64,000 bases of DNA from Saururus chinensis (taxonomy: Eukaryota; Streptophyta; Magnoliopsida; Piperales; Saururaceae): contig CP141147.1 of the NCBI GenBank assembly GCA_035235625.1, positions 22,426,756 through 22,490,755 of the forward strand, given 5' to 3'. The notes under the pieces are model-generated. The model was not told where the DNA came from. It did no database searches and saw only the letters and a list, made by a program, of their open reading frames with translations. The translations under genes were made by a program, and so were the position numbers. Positions 1 to 11,820 of the stretch are shown here, in pieces; the stretch's first letter is position 1; every line of letters starts with the position of its first letter.

Positions 1-532
1 AGGTCCCCATAGCGAAGGATATGAAGCATATTGACCTAAATTCAAAAAACTTTTAGCTTATAAAATATGTCTTCTTCTTTTGGGTTCTTTGGTCATCTCA
101 TATCATTGATCTTGGACTATTTTTGCACCAAGTAAGCTTTCTATACCATATGTATTCAAATTTTGGCTCATGTTGTTTTGCCCCCTTTTTATCTTGTGAT
201 TCTTGTAACAACTCAATCCGTCCCACTATATAAAATTAGATCTTACATCTTTTGATGAAGCCATAGAAGTGTCATGTTATGACTCAAATCTTTCATTTTT
301 GCTTTTCAAATATATATGGGTCTTACTATTATTTTAGCTAATGTTGTTTCAGCTATGTGTTTATATCAATTGCATTTCATGGCTTAACCCTTTTCTTCTA
401 CCTTCTTCCTTAACCAAACTACTCATACCAACTACATTCTTTATTTGAATGGTTTGGTTTGACTAGAGCATAGCATGTTGGCACCTTGTTAATAGTTTAG
501 TAGTTGTACGTGCTTAGGGTCTTCCTATACTA
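1..532. other. AT-rich non-coding sequence, nothing recognised
   Basis: I see no coding frame, terminal repeat or RNA gene here. It leads directly into the Helitron helicase relic that starts near 533 and may be decayed sequence of the same element. Confidence 0.4.
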
Positions 533-957
533 ATGTTTGATGGATTGCATTGTAACCTATCACCCATTGCCTCGATTTTACCCGGAAGATGTACAACTCA
601 TTCAAGGTTTAAAATATCCATAGATGTTGGACAAAATAGCATGTACAACATTTCAAAGCAAAGTAGATTGACAAAAATGCTAAGACAAACATCAATTATA
701 ATATGGGATGAGGCTCCAACGACAAAAAAACATGCATTTGAGGAACTCAATTACACATTGAAGGGTATTTTAAATTCCTATAAACTATTTGGTTGAAAAG
801 TGATAGTATTTGGTGGTGATTTTATACAAGTTCTATCAGTAATACCACATGGAACTAGAGAAGAAATGATAGAAGTTTATAATTATATGTGCATGGTGAA
901 GGGATTACCTTATGTGGAGTTTATTAGGAGACTAAGACAGGAAGGAAGAAGGGAATC
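533..957 (+). pseudogene. Helitron PIF1-like helicase fragment (degraded)
   Basis: This is a remnant of the helicase domain of a Helitron Rep/helicase protein, which in intact elements drives rolling-circle transposition. The frame reads a THSRFKI-type segment, then a Walker B-like IIWDEAPTTKKHAFE motif, then VFGGDFIQVL, which is the conserved GGDFRQVLP motif of plant Helitron helicases. The frame runs unbroken from 533 to 795, where a TGA falls between LFG and KVIVFGGDF. The same frame continues past it to about 957. The Walker A region, the Rep domain and the C-terminal part are missing, so it cannot be functional. No Helitron ends could be assigned to it. Short non-autonomous Helitrons elsewhere in the window (19.2, 38.3 and 61.2 kb) show the superfamily has been active in this genome. 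Assignment to PIF1/Helitron is firm; the subfamily is unknown. Confidence 0.85.
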
Positions 958-1480
958 TATAGTAGTATAATTTGTTTAAATTTTTATTATCTAAACTATA
1001 TTTACATGCACAATGCATGTGCCTTCTGGCTAGTGCCTATATAAAACAACAAAATAATTCCTAGTTTTAATATTTGTATTAAAAGTATTCGAAACTCAAG
1101 TACCTTAACATACATCTTGTCTACAGGGGGCCTCGCTGTTAGATTGCAGTTGCCACAGCAAACAAGTGAATTTGCAATTTAAGGACTTGAGTCGATAGTG
1201 GCAAAGTTTGAGGTGCTACTTAATAGATTATTATTTAGTCTCTAGTCCTCGTCTCAAGCTAACATCATTTAGTATTTTATCGACACACAAGTTTTAGAGC
1301 CTCTATATGGTGGAGCATGAGAGATATTAAAGAAGAAATTAAGTTAGCCTACAAGGAGTCATTAGCCGGTGAGGCATGGGAAGAGAAATGAAAAAAATAT
1401 GGAAGGAGATGACCGAAAGCATATTTATACTCAATAATAATCAGTGCAAGCTCATACTTGTCTGCCAAAGACATCTTGAC
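958..1480. other. Non-coding spacer, nothing recognised
   Basis: AT-rich sequence between the helicase relic and a hAT-like MITE. No coding frame or repeat structure was recognised. Confidence 0.4.
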
Positions 1481-1960
1481 TAGTGGTGCTCATGGATAGA
1501 AACATACATGGACAAAGGTATATTAGTGTCCATCTAGTATACACATTCCTTCTTGTCCATGTTCATTACAATCCGCATTATGTTTTGTTTAGGTCCATCC
1601 GCCATACACAGAAGGACACAGACATACATCAAAAAACCCAACATCGGAGTCTAGTAATTATATATGTAGCATGCTACATAGCTAGTAGATCCCATTTCAC
1701 GCTATTTGTCTTGTCCACTTCTAAAATGGTACACAACCTTATCCTAAGATGTTATATAATTATCATTTTTTGGCTATGATCCTTGTTACCATTTTAAAGG
1801 AGCGGACGGACACGAATGTCCACAGATACAGACAATTGTATGTCTACATTTGCAGCCACCTAGTTGGCTAGGCAAAAAAAGGTTTGTATGCGTCTGCATT
1901 TTCAATACAGATGCAGATATGGACGAAAAATCAAAATAAAGATATCCGTGAGCATCTTTA
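1481..1960. mobile_element. Putative hAT-type MITE
   Basis: The interval begins TAGTGGTGCTCATGGATA, and the reverse complement of its right end reads TAAAGATGCTCACGGATA, so 14 of the first 18 terminal bases pair. The TA start and G-rich terminus fit plant hAT elements. The flanking octamers (1473-1480 and 1961-1968) agree at only 5 of 8 positions, so the target duplication is decayed or absent. Both halves are rich in GGACA/TGTCC-type words. The 98-residue frame inside has no recognisable domain. It is about 480 bp with no coding capacity. Confidence 0.55.
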
Positions 1961-3032
1961 GTTTTGAGTCACAATCTGTCCTTTGTCAAGGATGAAGAGC
2001 TTAGACTAAAGTTGATATGAAATGAGTTATTTTTTTATCTACACTAAATGGCTTGTATTCAAGGAAGTGAAACTTGAAGCAAGTCATTTACATGCTTGAA
2101 GACTTGGATTCATGCCCTTCAACGTAAATAGACTCCAACAATTAAGTATTAACTCAAATGTGTGCAACTCTTTGCCTATTAACACAGCTTATGCACATGT
2201 AAAAGGCCACACATGGGGCATAAAATAACCTAACTAGCCCACAACACTCTTCTTCCACTCCAACGCTAGTAACCCACTTAACCAATAATGACTAATCTCT
2301 TTATCTACCTCCCTACCCCATTCTGCCTCCATCTTTGCCGCCAGGCCTGGTTTGTGGGGTGTATGAGCCGGACTGGGAATTACAGGATGTGGCCCGTAAA
2401 GGTAAAGGGTTAAGCCAGACCAGCCCGTGGGCTTGCCTACCTGGCCCATCCCTCTAGCTAAGAGTCATTGGGGCATTTGCCCTAATGCCTCCTGGGGGCT
2501 AAGTCCCCAATTGAAAGCCCCCAACTGACAGGGGCTGCCCCCATTGTTAGTCAGTTGGGAGCTGCCCCCAACGTTTTTTTTTTTTGTTTTTTTAAAACAG
2601 ATTTGAAAAGAGGGCTGGAATTATAAAATTGCCACTCACTCAAAAAGATAGTTTTAACCCAATAACAATCAAATAATGTACATTTTCAAGGGGAGGGGAG
2701 GTAAATGTCACATAGAGTTTAACTTTCTCTTCGCCATTTCCTCTATTATGTAAATTTTTTTTTCTCCTCTCCTCCTATACTCTCAAATCTCAAGCTCTTA
2801 ATCATTTTAATTTTTATTTTTAATAAAAATTTAAAATTACTCTCAAGCCTAAAGATTCAATCACAAAGTTCTCAATTCTCAAGCTTCCTCCTCCATCAAG
2901 TGGGTAACTAAAGTCTCAAAGTTCAAGGTAAAGTAAATTTGATTCAATAATTCAATTTTTAGATTAATTTGCCTCTTTTTTCTCTTAGTAATTTACTTTT
3001 TTTTTGTAAGAATATAGAATCCACTCCAACTA
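1961..3032. other. Non-coding sequence with a GC-rich inverted repeat
   Basis: Mostly AT-rich filler. A GC-rich island lies at about 2330-2580. Within it 2517-2529 (GCCCCCAACTGAC) pairs with 2550-2562 at 12 of 13 positions, and a GGCCC-rich stretch at 2390-2455 ends CCATCCCTCTA, which looks like a hAT terminus. No complete element could be bounded. CT-rich, AT-rich leader-like sequence from 2700 runs into the hAT transposase relic. Confidence 0.4.
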
Positions 3033-5010
3033 CGATGCCTCCTCCTTGATCATCCCATGTCCAACCGCCAATTTTCCCAAAGGAAGAATTCCAGAAATGG
3101 ATGAAGTCAACTCTGAAGGAATTTAACTAATGCCTTCGACAGTCAGGGAGAAAAAAAAAAGCAGCAACCCACAATGGTGTGGAACCACATGAAGAAAATT
3201 AGAGTGGATAACCCTAACAACCCCGGCATGTTCCCCCTAAAAGCCAAATACAACTATTCTAAAAGTATTCTAAGCATGAGAACCGGGGGAGGAGGGGGTA
3301 CCAGACATCTTCTCCAACATGCTAGATCATGTGCCTCTTCTACCTCTCTTGGTACTTTTAATTTTAATAAAGATACAAATTGGAGGGAACTCGTAAAGTA
3401 CGTTATGCGTGCCTAGCAACCCTTCTCCTTCATCGATGACTCCTTGCTCAAGACGTATGTGAGACAAGCTCTCAACCCAACCCTCAACAAAATATCGTGC
3501 AACACTTTGAAGAGAGATATTTTCAAACTACATGAGTACAAGGTAGAGCTTATAAATACCCTACAAACAATTTCAGGTAAGATTTCTTAAACTTCCAATA
3601 TTTTGACTAGTAACCAAGATAGTGGCTATACATATGTTACCACTCATTTTATTGATTAATCATGGAGATTAAATAAGAGAATAATATATTTCAACATGAC
3701 ATAATATCCTCATTCTGCTTCAATTATTGAAAAATCATGGATTTTGGTCTTAAATAAATACTCTATTAAAGATAAACTCATGTTTATTACTTTTGATAAT
3801 GCCTCTAATAATAATGTCGCAGTAGAACTTTTAGAAGCTCATTGTGATCACATTGGTGCAATAGAATCAAGTATCTTTCATATTAGATATGCATGTCACA
3901 TAATTAATTTATTTGTTCAAGATTGTTTAAATATATTTAAACCTCATCTTCAATTAATTAAAAATACTTTGTTACATATCACCTCTTCACTTTCTGGAAT
4001 ACTAGAATTTAAAGACTTGTGTAGATTGCATGGAAAGAAATATAAAAATTTCAATTAGATGTTCATCATAGGGTGAATAGGATATATTTAATGTTGAAAT
4101 CTTATAAAGAATTAGAAATTTTAATTGTATGTTGGGCTACAGAAAAGTTATCTCATCTAGCAATTAATGAAGATCATTTTACCATATCTATTTTTTTGAT
4201 GCATTTTTTATCTATTTTTTTATAATATTACTAAAGATTTATCATGATTTTACTATCCTACTACTTGTTCAATTCTAAACCACATGTATGAGATAACTTA
4301 TGTATCTGAACAATATAGAGATAATGAAACATTTGCATATCTTGCAAAGAAAATGGAAACAAAATTTAATAAATATTGGTCTCTTATCCTTGTAATTTAT
4401 TGTTTAGAGGTTGTAATGGATCTTAGGGTTAGATTAGAAGGTGTACAAATTCTAATAGATGGTATATGGGACAAAATGAGTCCATATGCCAATGAAAATG
4501 ATGATTTATATAAAATTATAGAATGTAATTTATGTTCTTTATGTAACATATATGAAATAACCTTTGGTTCAAGATGAAATTAATCAAATTCTTTTTCCAC
4601 TCGTATGCCTCTTCCCCATAAAACTAAGCCTTGGATCTTACTTCAAAAAAATAAACAAAAAATTAGTTCTACTACTAATGAATTAGCTGACTATTTATAA
4701 ACTAATTTTTCGCTCATTTTTTACTGAAGAACTTAATAATATGAATGTCTTAACTTATTGACAAACACATGAAAGAACTATCATGTGTTGTCTACCCTAG
4801 CTCGTGATTTACTAGCCCCCACCAATGTCTACGGTAGCATCGAAATCTACTTTTAGTACAGGATATAGTGTGTTCGATGATAGGCAAAGTCGACTAACAC
4901 CTATTGAGGTAGAGGCATATATTTAGTTGAAGGATTGGTTGAACGTAGAAGAAAGGGCACAAGCTCCTAATTTTGAAGACAAAATGGGAGAAGATTTAAA
5001 AGACGACAAT
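3033..5010 (+). pseudogene. BED-type hAT transposase (RICESLEEPER-like), heavily decayed
   Basis: The pieces line up, in order, with a plant hAT transposase. A BED-finger-like stretch (3171-3330) keeps the VWNHM and TRHLLQHARSC ends, but its first cysteine pair is lost (AKYNYSK). A block at 3360-3590 reads LVKYVMRA, stop, QPFSFIDDSLL then LNKISCNTLKRDIFKLHE. The catalytic-core part (3744-4058) contains FITFDNASNNN and RYACHIINLFVQD. At 4284-4577 there is the DUF4413-like region with METKFNKYW. At 4829-4990 lies the C-terminal dimerisation start STFSTGYSVFDDRQSRLTPIEVEAYI. Stops and frameshifts separate almost every block, so no protein is made. The far C-terminus (LKDWL) is followed by only a short tail. 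It sits just upstream of a hAT-like terminus ending at 5277. Confidence 0.87.
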
Positions 5011-5194
5011 CAATTAGTTAATAATATAATTTTTATTTATTTTTGTATTTGAGGCTTTAGATTATACTTTGGATGTACTCATTCTATATTGATGCAATTC
5101 TAACCTCTATTGTGTAAGTTTATAAAAATTTTAATAAATATTTTTTAAGAGTTTTTTTTACTAATTTTTAAGTTTTTTTAAAAAAACTATAAGA

Positions 5195-5277
5195 GGGGGG
5201 AAGTGGGCCTGGCGGGCAGGCCCTCCCCGCCCAATAAGGGTCACGGGTAGGGCCGACCTGGCCCGTGGCAACCTCTA
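5195..5277 (+). repeat. Right terminal region of the hAT element
   Basis: A sharp GC-rich block rich in GGCCC/GGGCC words ends CCCGTGGCAACCTCTA. Its reverse complement, TAGAGGTTGCCACGGG, has the TAG-plus-GC-rich form typical of hAT terminal inverted repeats in plants. It lies about 200 bp after the transposase C-terminus. The matching left end was not found, so the element is truncated or rearranged on the left. Confidence 0.5.
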
Positions 5278-6617
5278 CCCCCTTCCTTCACCTCTAGCTC
5301 TGCCACCTTCACCTCCTCTATCTCCAGCTCTATCATGGTTGCATTCTTCTTCTCCTCGTCCACTTCCTCCTCTTTTTTTACGTTGTTGGAATTTAGTGGG
5401 ACCAACCTCGATCTTGCAATGGTCATCACAAAAGTTGTAACACTCTTTAGTTGTTGTGAAACAAGACCTCAATTAGTTCCTTTCACACCCCAAGATTTTT
5501 CAAATTTATTTTTATAAATCTCATTGTAGAAAATCAATAATAATATTGATAAATCAAAATTCACATGAAGAATACTTTGGAGGTGAATTCCTTGCTTTAC
5601 AAAATTATGAATATCAAATCAGAGTACTTATCACTGTCATCAAACCATTGCATAAAAGAACATCATACTCACCAACAAGAATAAATTGGAACTCATGTGC
5701 CTACAATCATCCATTATAGTCTAAGAGTCAACTTTGAAATAATAGAAATCCTATATTATGTGGTATAGAAAAGTTATCCTCGCCACATACACTAATTCCT
5801 CCTAGTAGCTTACTCCTCTCAATAACCTGCATCACAAGGATGATGAGCATACGAATACACCCAATGAGATGGATAAACAAGAAGCACAACTTATAGAAAT
5901 GAGATAAACAATTCATATTCATATTCATACACTGGGTTACTAAAACTCCATGGCAACATCAAGGCAATCACCACGACTCCCTAAAATGTATTCCACAATA
6001 CTAATAAGCTTTAGACTCTTGCTAAAGACTCTCATCTGCTTTGTCCATGTCTTGAAGCTAAGGCCCACAAGGGCTCATAGACCTAAGTGGCTAAGATTCC
6101 CTACTTTCATGATCACTGAGACCTTCTTTATTGCACTACGATGGGTCATTCTCCTTTTAATGTTATAACCCAATCGAACCAACTCCCAAGCTAAGGGAGC
6201 AGCTCTACAAACATAACTCTCAAGACTTTAGGGAGCAAAAAACTCATGAGTCAATCCTCTATCATGATCCTCCTCTACTTGGCTAAAAGGATTGGATTTG
6301 AAGTCAACCAAACACTAGCCTTATTTGCCCTTGAGTGTCAAAAACAATGGTAACGTACATTTACAGCATTACAAAGATTAAAGATAAGGTTTACTCACCC
6401 CACTATTATACATGTAATTCTATCATGTAGTTATACATCTATCATGCAGGTAAATCATGATATTACATATCTTATGAGTAACAAAAGTTGTACTAGAAAC
6501 CTAGCTTCAAAATCAAAAACCAATAAGCCATTGGTAGATACATCGACGTGTCAGTGTATGCGTCAATGACCATCAACACTAGCACCAACATGTTGAACCA
6601 CTATTGATGGTAAATAT
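5278..6617. other. Non-coding sequence, nothing recognised
   Basis: The first 150 bases are CT-rich (TCCTCNN runs) and give spurious antisense frames with E/K-rich composition. The rest is AT-rich with short frames that resemble nothing known to me. No terminal repeats were bounded. Confidence 0.4.
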
Positions 6618-7717
6618 TGAGAGTTTAATATCTATTTGGATAGCTTAATAGATCACTAGATTGCTCCCAACCCTTGTACTTTAACAAATAAGCAATTAAG
6701 AGTTCTAGTCTCTATGTGCATGAATTTGTTCTGAAGCAAAAACAACCAAACTTAATTATGAAGCACATCCATGATCATACTAATAATCAATCAAACAATA
6801 ATCATGCAACCACATAAGCAAACACACAATTTTTATGTGAAAAACCCAAACTAGGGTAAAAACCCACGATAGCCTCTTAATAGCTAAATCAATGCAGTAA
6901 AAAATAAGACCTTTACATTGACATAAGAAAACTACCAACCTCTTGTGAAGACTCTAACACAAACTCCTTTTATTTAGATTTTCCTCTTCTTTAGTTATCG
7001 GCTGTCAAGTCTTGAAGCTTTTCTCCTTACTTTGTCTTTGTTTTCGTCTTCTTCTAGCCTCATCAAACAAGCTCCTCTTATTTATGACATTAACCTTGAG
7101 TCTTCATTCTTCAATTGAACTTGGCCAACTCTCTCCTTAGGTTTCTTGTGTGTCAATGACTCTCTTTTCAGTTGTGCTTTACTCAAACAATCACCATTAA
7201 CATTAAGCTTTGAAGCATAATTATGATCACGAGGAAATCTCTCTCAAATTCTAGGTTTTCCTCTCTTCAATTTTATGTTACCTAGCCCTTATATAGTCAA
7301 TTAAGTTAGTTTATGATTTAGACTTCAATTAGGAATGTATTCTTTCTCAAAAGCCTTAAACTAGGTAAGTTACACAGGCAGTAATCGATCAGGGCTAACA
7401 ACAATCAATCATCTACTATTCTAATATAAGTAAAACTCTTCTAGCGATCGATCTCTCACTATGGTCGATCAATTGATAAACTCTCGGCTAAATTTTACAT
7501 AGCTTGATTCAAGTGTCGATCTATCGATTGATCTAGTTCATGTTCTAGCAATCAATCAATACATAGTAAATTTTCACATTTTGCCCTAATTCAATTAGAT
7601 TTTTAAGAAGAAAACATACATGAAGCTTAGACATTATTTTGATCATGAAATTTGTCAATTTACAATGCATATGCCTCATATGTTATTTAAATCTCCCTCT
7701 CTGGCTATTTCGTGACA
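6618..7717 (-). repeat. Ty1/copia-like LTR copy, minus orientation
   Basis: The interval resembles, in opposite orientation, the LTR-like sequence at 11821-13153 and, in the same orientation, parts of 10268-11790. Read on the minus strand it starts TGTCAC and ends AAACTCTCA, the same ends as the plus copy. Shared landmarks are a CATATG..GCATATG segment near the start, a promoter-like CTATATAAGGGC on the minus strand near 7300, GAGAGGAAAACC just after it, and AACCCAAACTAGGG(T) near 6845. Several GATCGATC-type words lie at 7390-7560. Exact ends are approximate. Confidence 0.65.
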
Positions 7718-7969
7718 ATACACTACAAGAATGAAAATCAACAAAAAATTATAACTCTTTGACATAGTGCATTGCCTTTCACATACATATGACTTGACTC
7801 AACTTAGACTCAACTAAGACCATTTGGAATTGATCTTGAAAATCCATGTAAAACATGTACTTATCTTGCACACTTACAAAAAAATACAATGTTTGCATAG
7901 TACTCACTCAACCTCACTAACCTTAGCCTGGAAGGCCGAATTTCACCCCACGTCACTAATCTCTCTTTC

Positions 7970-8480
7970 ATTAGGTCCATCTATCTACCCTACAAAAGCT
8001 TCTACGGGGTGATTCCACAAGAACTGGGCCGTCTTCTAAATTTGGAAATTTTGTCTCTGCATGACAACAACTTGTCAGGGCAAATTCCAACTTCCCTAGG
8101 CAATCTCTCTCGTTTGAATGTTCTGATTCTAAATGACAATAGCTTGTCTGGGCAAATTCCAACTTCCCTAAGCAATCTCTCTCGTTTGAATGTTTTGATT
8201 CTAAAAAATAGTAGCTTATCAGGGCAAATTCCTACTTCCCTAGGCAATCTCTCTCATTTGGAATTACTGGATCTGTATAAAAACTTGTCAAGGCAAATTC
8301 CAACTTCCCTCGGCAATCTCCCTCATTTATTTTATCTAGATCTGAATGACAACAGCTTGTCAGGGCAAATTCCTACTTCTCTAGGCAATCTCTCTAGTTT
8401 GAAATAGCTGTCTCTATATAACAACATCTTCTCAGGGTAAATTCTTGCTTCTCTAGGCAATCTCTCCCTTTTGACACAAA
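7970..8480 (+). pseudogene. Leucine-rich-repeat fragment (LRR receptor-like), broken
   Basis: The frame reads VIPQELGRLLNLEILSLHDN and then successive plant-type LRRs of the form LSGQIPTSLGNLSxLxxLxLxxN, about six units, encoded by a nearly exact 72-bp tandem repeat. One unit (near 8275) lacks two residues. The frame enters without a start codon and stops at a TAG near 8405. Another LRR-like unit follows out of register or with a further stop (about 8406-8480). No signal peptide, transmembrane segment or kinase is present. This is the extracellular LRR type used by plant receptor kinases and receptor-like proteins. It lies between two same-orientation LTR copies (6618-7717 and 10268-11790), with a decayed transposon frame on the opposite strand just downstream, which suggests capture by a mobile element. 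It is clearly an LRR; its parent gene cannot be named. Confidence 0.85.
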
Positions 8481-8689
8481 TAAAAAAAAATGAATCAATA
8501 ATGAATAAAATATCAATTTAAGTTCATTCAAGTCATAATCATCACCATAAGACATGAAAATTAAATAAATCATGAGATAAACATGTCCATCACATATCTA
8601 CTAAGCATAATCAGTTTCAAAATTGTCATACAATGAACTCACAAAAGTTCCAAACCATAAATACATGAAAGTAAATAAAAATATAACTA

Positions 8690-9735
8690 AATCAAGTAGC
8701 AACTCCTGGGGCATCATCATCATCTGGATATTCACCTTCACTGTCAAAAAATGGTCATTGGTCTCTGATCATCCACCTGAGGTCCGCAAATCCCCATTGT
8801 ATCTCCTCAAATAAGTGCCACCTAAAATCTATGAGCTCTCCGGAAGTTATAGGTTTGTCCAGATGTGCATATGGTCTCTCTGTTATAGCTAGAGCCTCCT
8901 GTTGATCATGCTGCTCCTTCCGACCTCCAGGTTCCTATCCCATAGTGTGCAACATCATCCTCTTGACCACCTCAAAATCATTCGTTCCCATACCAACTAG
9001 TGTAGGCTCAGTGTGGGGTATCCTCAATCCGATGAAAGTGAAAAATCAAAACACAAAATGTATGGATATGGAAGAATCTCATGTGTATGACCATGTAGAA
9101 ACATCATAATCTATCCAAAAATGATAGGGGGGGAATCCAACTTGAGGTGGGGTTCCAACAAATGATATAAGATTTGCACCATAGTGCAATCAATTCTCTC
9201 CTTCTTAGCACTCCAGTAATCATATTGAGCTATCACATTAAGCAATCGATATTCTACAGTCATAGAATGTGTTAGGAGTGAGATGTTAAGGTCTCTACTG
9301 CGAGGTATCCAATGAGACAGTTGGTAATATCACTATCTGATAGAAAAACATATCCACCGAACTCCAGATAGTGCGAGTCATTTCTCTCACAATTGATAAC
9401 ATCGACAATCATCTATGGAGTGACTCATGCTACTGTGTTGCCAACTAGCTACTCCAACTAGAGCATCCTCTCCCTCATAGTGAATGGATGAATTCCACTG
9501 ACGAACCTATATTGGATAAACGGGCTGAGAGAAGATGGAAACCGTCCAAAAATAGTCTAACCAAAATGGTCTCGACTCTATCCACTCTATGGAGGGATGG
9601 TCAGCTCTATGAACCACACTATGCTCATATCGTAGTGACCTAAGTCTATCCCTTGATGCACTAAAACTCTCAGGGTCTACCAATCACGATCCACCAATTG
9701 TCTTTTATTTTTTTGCTCTCCCCATCTAAATTTGT
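8690..9735 (-). pseudogene. Decayed plant transposon-associated protein frame
   Basis: The minus strand gives a long trail of coding-like sequence with stops and frameshifts. It starts near 9735 with MGRAKK, then DPESFSASRDRLRSLRYEHS, then a segment containing GIHPFTMRERM and VINCERNDSHYLEFGGYVFL, and ends near 8700 with FDSEGEYPDDDDAPG. The order resembles, to my eye, the plant-specific 'putative plant transposon protein' families that accompany large retroelements, but I cannot confirm this without a profile search. It reads away from the non-coding block at 9736-10267, which would be its 5' leader. Confidence 0.45.
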
Positions 9736-10267
9736 GAAGAAAATAAATCATAGTGCTAAACTAACTAAGGACTAATCATAAATAGTAACTACTCCTAGAA
9801 TTTTATAAAATTAAAATAAAATTTAAAGCGGATTTTTTAAAAAAATTTAATGAAACCCTAAAACATTTTGTTATATGATTGACTCCAAATTTTAACACAA
9901 GGTAGATATCAATGTCTAGAACAAACTTTATAACTAAAGCTATAACTAACTTTGACTAAAAAGTTTTAATTTTTATAAATCCCCTATTTGGAGAGTTTAC
10001 TTCAAACCTAATTGAAAAATTGATGAAATCTTAATTTTTAATGGTTCAAATCAAATGACACTTTGGAAAATTTTAGTTCTAGGAATTTTAGATTATCCTA
10101 TCGGTTCAAAAACATTGAAATCGACAATAAAATCCTATAAAAATTAAATTTTTTTAGGAAGGTCTTATCTTGGTCGCAAACAATATACATGATCAAATTG
10201 ACGATGAAAGTGGTTGTTTCTTCACGCAAATCTGACCAAAACCACCTCACAAAGCCTCTTTACACCT
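9736..10267 (-). repeat. Non-coding leader-like repeat, related to 16.7-17.1 kb
   Basis: Read on the minus strand, this AT-rich block resembles plus-strand 16680-17060. Both contain a TATAG-TTATAAA-CTTGTTCTA succession followed by CTTGTGTTAAAATTTGG or CATGTGCTAAAATTTGG. They are therefore two inverted copies of one repeat family, probably the 5' untranslated part of the element encoding the 8690-9735 frame. Confidence 0.5.
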
Positions 10268-11790
10268 CTAGAGAATTTAATATCCATCTTGATTCTTAGA
10301 GGATCACTATATTTCTCTTAACCCTAGTACTTTAATAAGTAAAGAACTATGACTTCTAGCCTCTATGTACATGAATTTTTTTAGAAGCAAAAAATAACTA
10401 AACTTAATTACAAAGTACATTCACGATCATATTAATCATCAATCAAGCCAGAATTAAGCAACCACATAAGCAAACACATGATTTTTATTTAGAAAACCCA
10501 AACTAGGGTAAAAAACCAGTGTAGCCTCTCAACAGCTAAATTAATACACTAGTAAGTAAGATATTTACATTGACACAAGAAAACCACCAACCTCTTGTGA
10601 AGACACTAACATAAACTCCTTTGTTTAGATATCATTATTCTTTACTTGCTAGCCTTCAAGTCTTCTCTCCTCAAGTTTTAAAATATTTTCCCTCCTTGCT
10701 TTGTCTTTGTCTTGTTCTAGCCTCTTCAAACAAACTCCTTTTGTTTATAACTAGCCTTAAGTCTTCAATCTTTCATTGAACTTGGTTGACTCTCTCCTAC
10801 AGTTTTTTATGTGTGAAACCTTCCATCGATCGATCATTCAAAGCATCGTGTGTTCCTAACTAAGTCATTCTGAATTCAAATTTTTTCCCTGTTTAAGCCA
10901 AATGCCTAAATAAGTTTGGAGAGCTATATAAGGGATAAGAAATCACAAATTTTGAGAGAGGAAAACCTAAAGAAGATTGGAAAAGAAAGGTTTCTACCTT
11001 TACATATTATTTTCCTTGGAGAATTCACACAAAGTTTGAGTTGAAGATCAATAACGAATTCATGAAGCTATTCCTCAACTAAGAAAAGATTTCACACAGA
11101 AGTTTCAAAAAGGAGTTGCAAAAAATCTTCAATGGGAGATTGAATATTCCAAGAGGCTAAAGTTAATACAACAAGAAGAGCTGGTTGAAGTCCAGAAGAA
11201 GACAAATACAAAGAAATGAGAAATAAAAGTTTCAACTACTTGAGAAGACTTGAAAACCAGTAACGATAAGAATTTGTGAAGATATAAACAAAAGAAGTTT
11301 GTGTTGGAGTCAAAACAAAGGTTGGTGGTTTGCTTATATTAATATAATTGTCTTGCTTACTAGTAGTGTATTTATTGGTTCCTTTAGAATTGCAGTGGTT
11401 TTTTACCCGACTTTGGATTTTTCACGTTAAATTGTTGTGTTCATGTGTGTATTGAATGCTTGTGGTTTGATAGATTGATTCATTGCATGTACATAGAGAG
11501 AAATTTGAGTGCTTCAGCTATATAAAAAAAATTAGTGCCTAGAGGCTAAAACTCTTGCTTCTTACTTGTTGAAGTACTAATTTTAAGAGCAATCTAGTGA
11601 TATGCTAAGTCAATTAGATGGATATTAAACTCATACTCTTATTTTTCAAGTCAATAAATTCCGAATCCAACTCAGCCACAACTATATCTAGTCAGATTCC
11701 TAAAACTAAAACATTCATGAAGTTTAGACATTATTTTGATCATTAAAATTAGCTAATTTATAATACATATGTCTCATATGTTCTTTCAAG
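10268..11790. repeat. Composite LTR: minus copy interrupted by a plus copy
   Basis: 10268-10850 matches the 6618-7150 part of the LTR family in minus orientation (shared AACCCAAACTAGGGTAAAAA and CCACATAAGCAAACACA). From about 10860 to 11650 the orientation flips: CTATATAAGGG, GAGAGGAAAACCTA and GGATTTTTCACGTTAAAT read as on the plus strand. At about 11700-11790 minus orientation resumes with TTAGACATTATTTTGATCAT as in 7625-7645. The simplest reading is a plus-oriented LTR fragment inserted in, or recombined into, a minus-oriented LTR. Breakpoints are approximate. Confidence 0.6.
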
Positions 11791-11820
11791 TGCACTATGA
11801 GAGTCCGATTTTTTTTATGT

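Noticed and set aside
2330..2460. Complete hAT MITE around the GC-rich block
   Set aside because: Only one terminus-like end (CCATCCCTCTA) is visible; no partner end or 8-bp duplication was found.
7971..8247. Minus-strand frames of 63 and 81 residues with repeated REVGICPDKLL
   Set aside because: Antisense of the 72-bp LRR tandem repeat.
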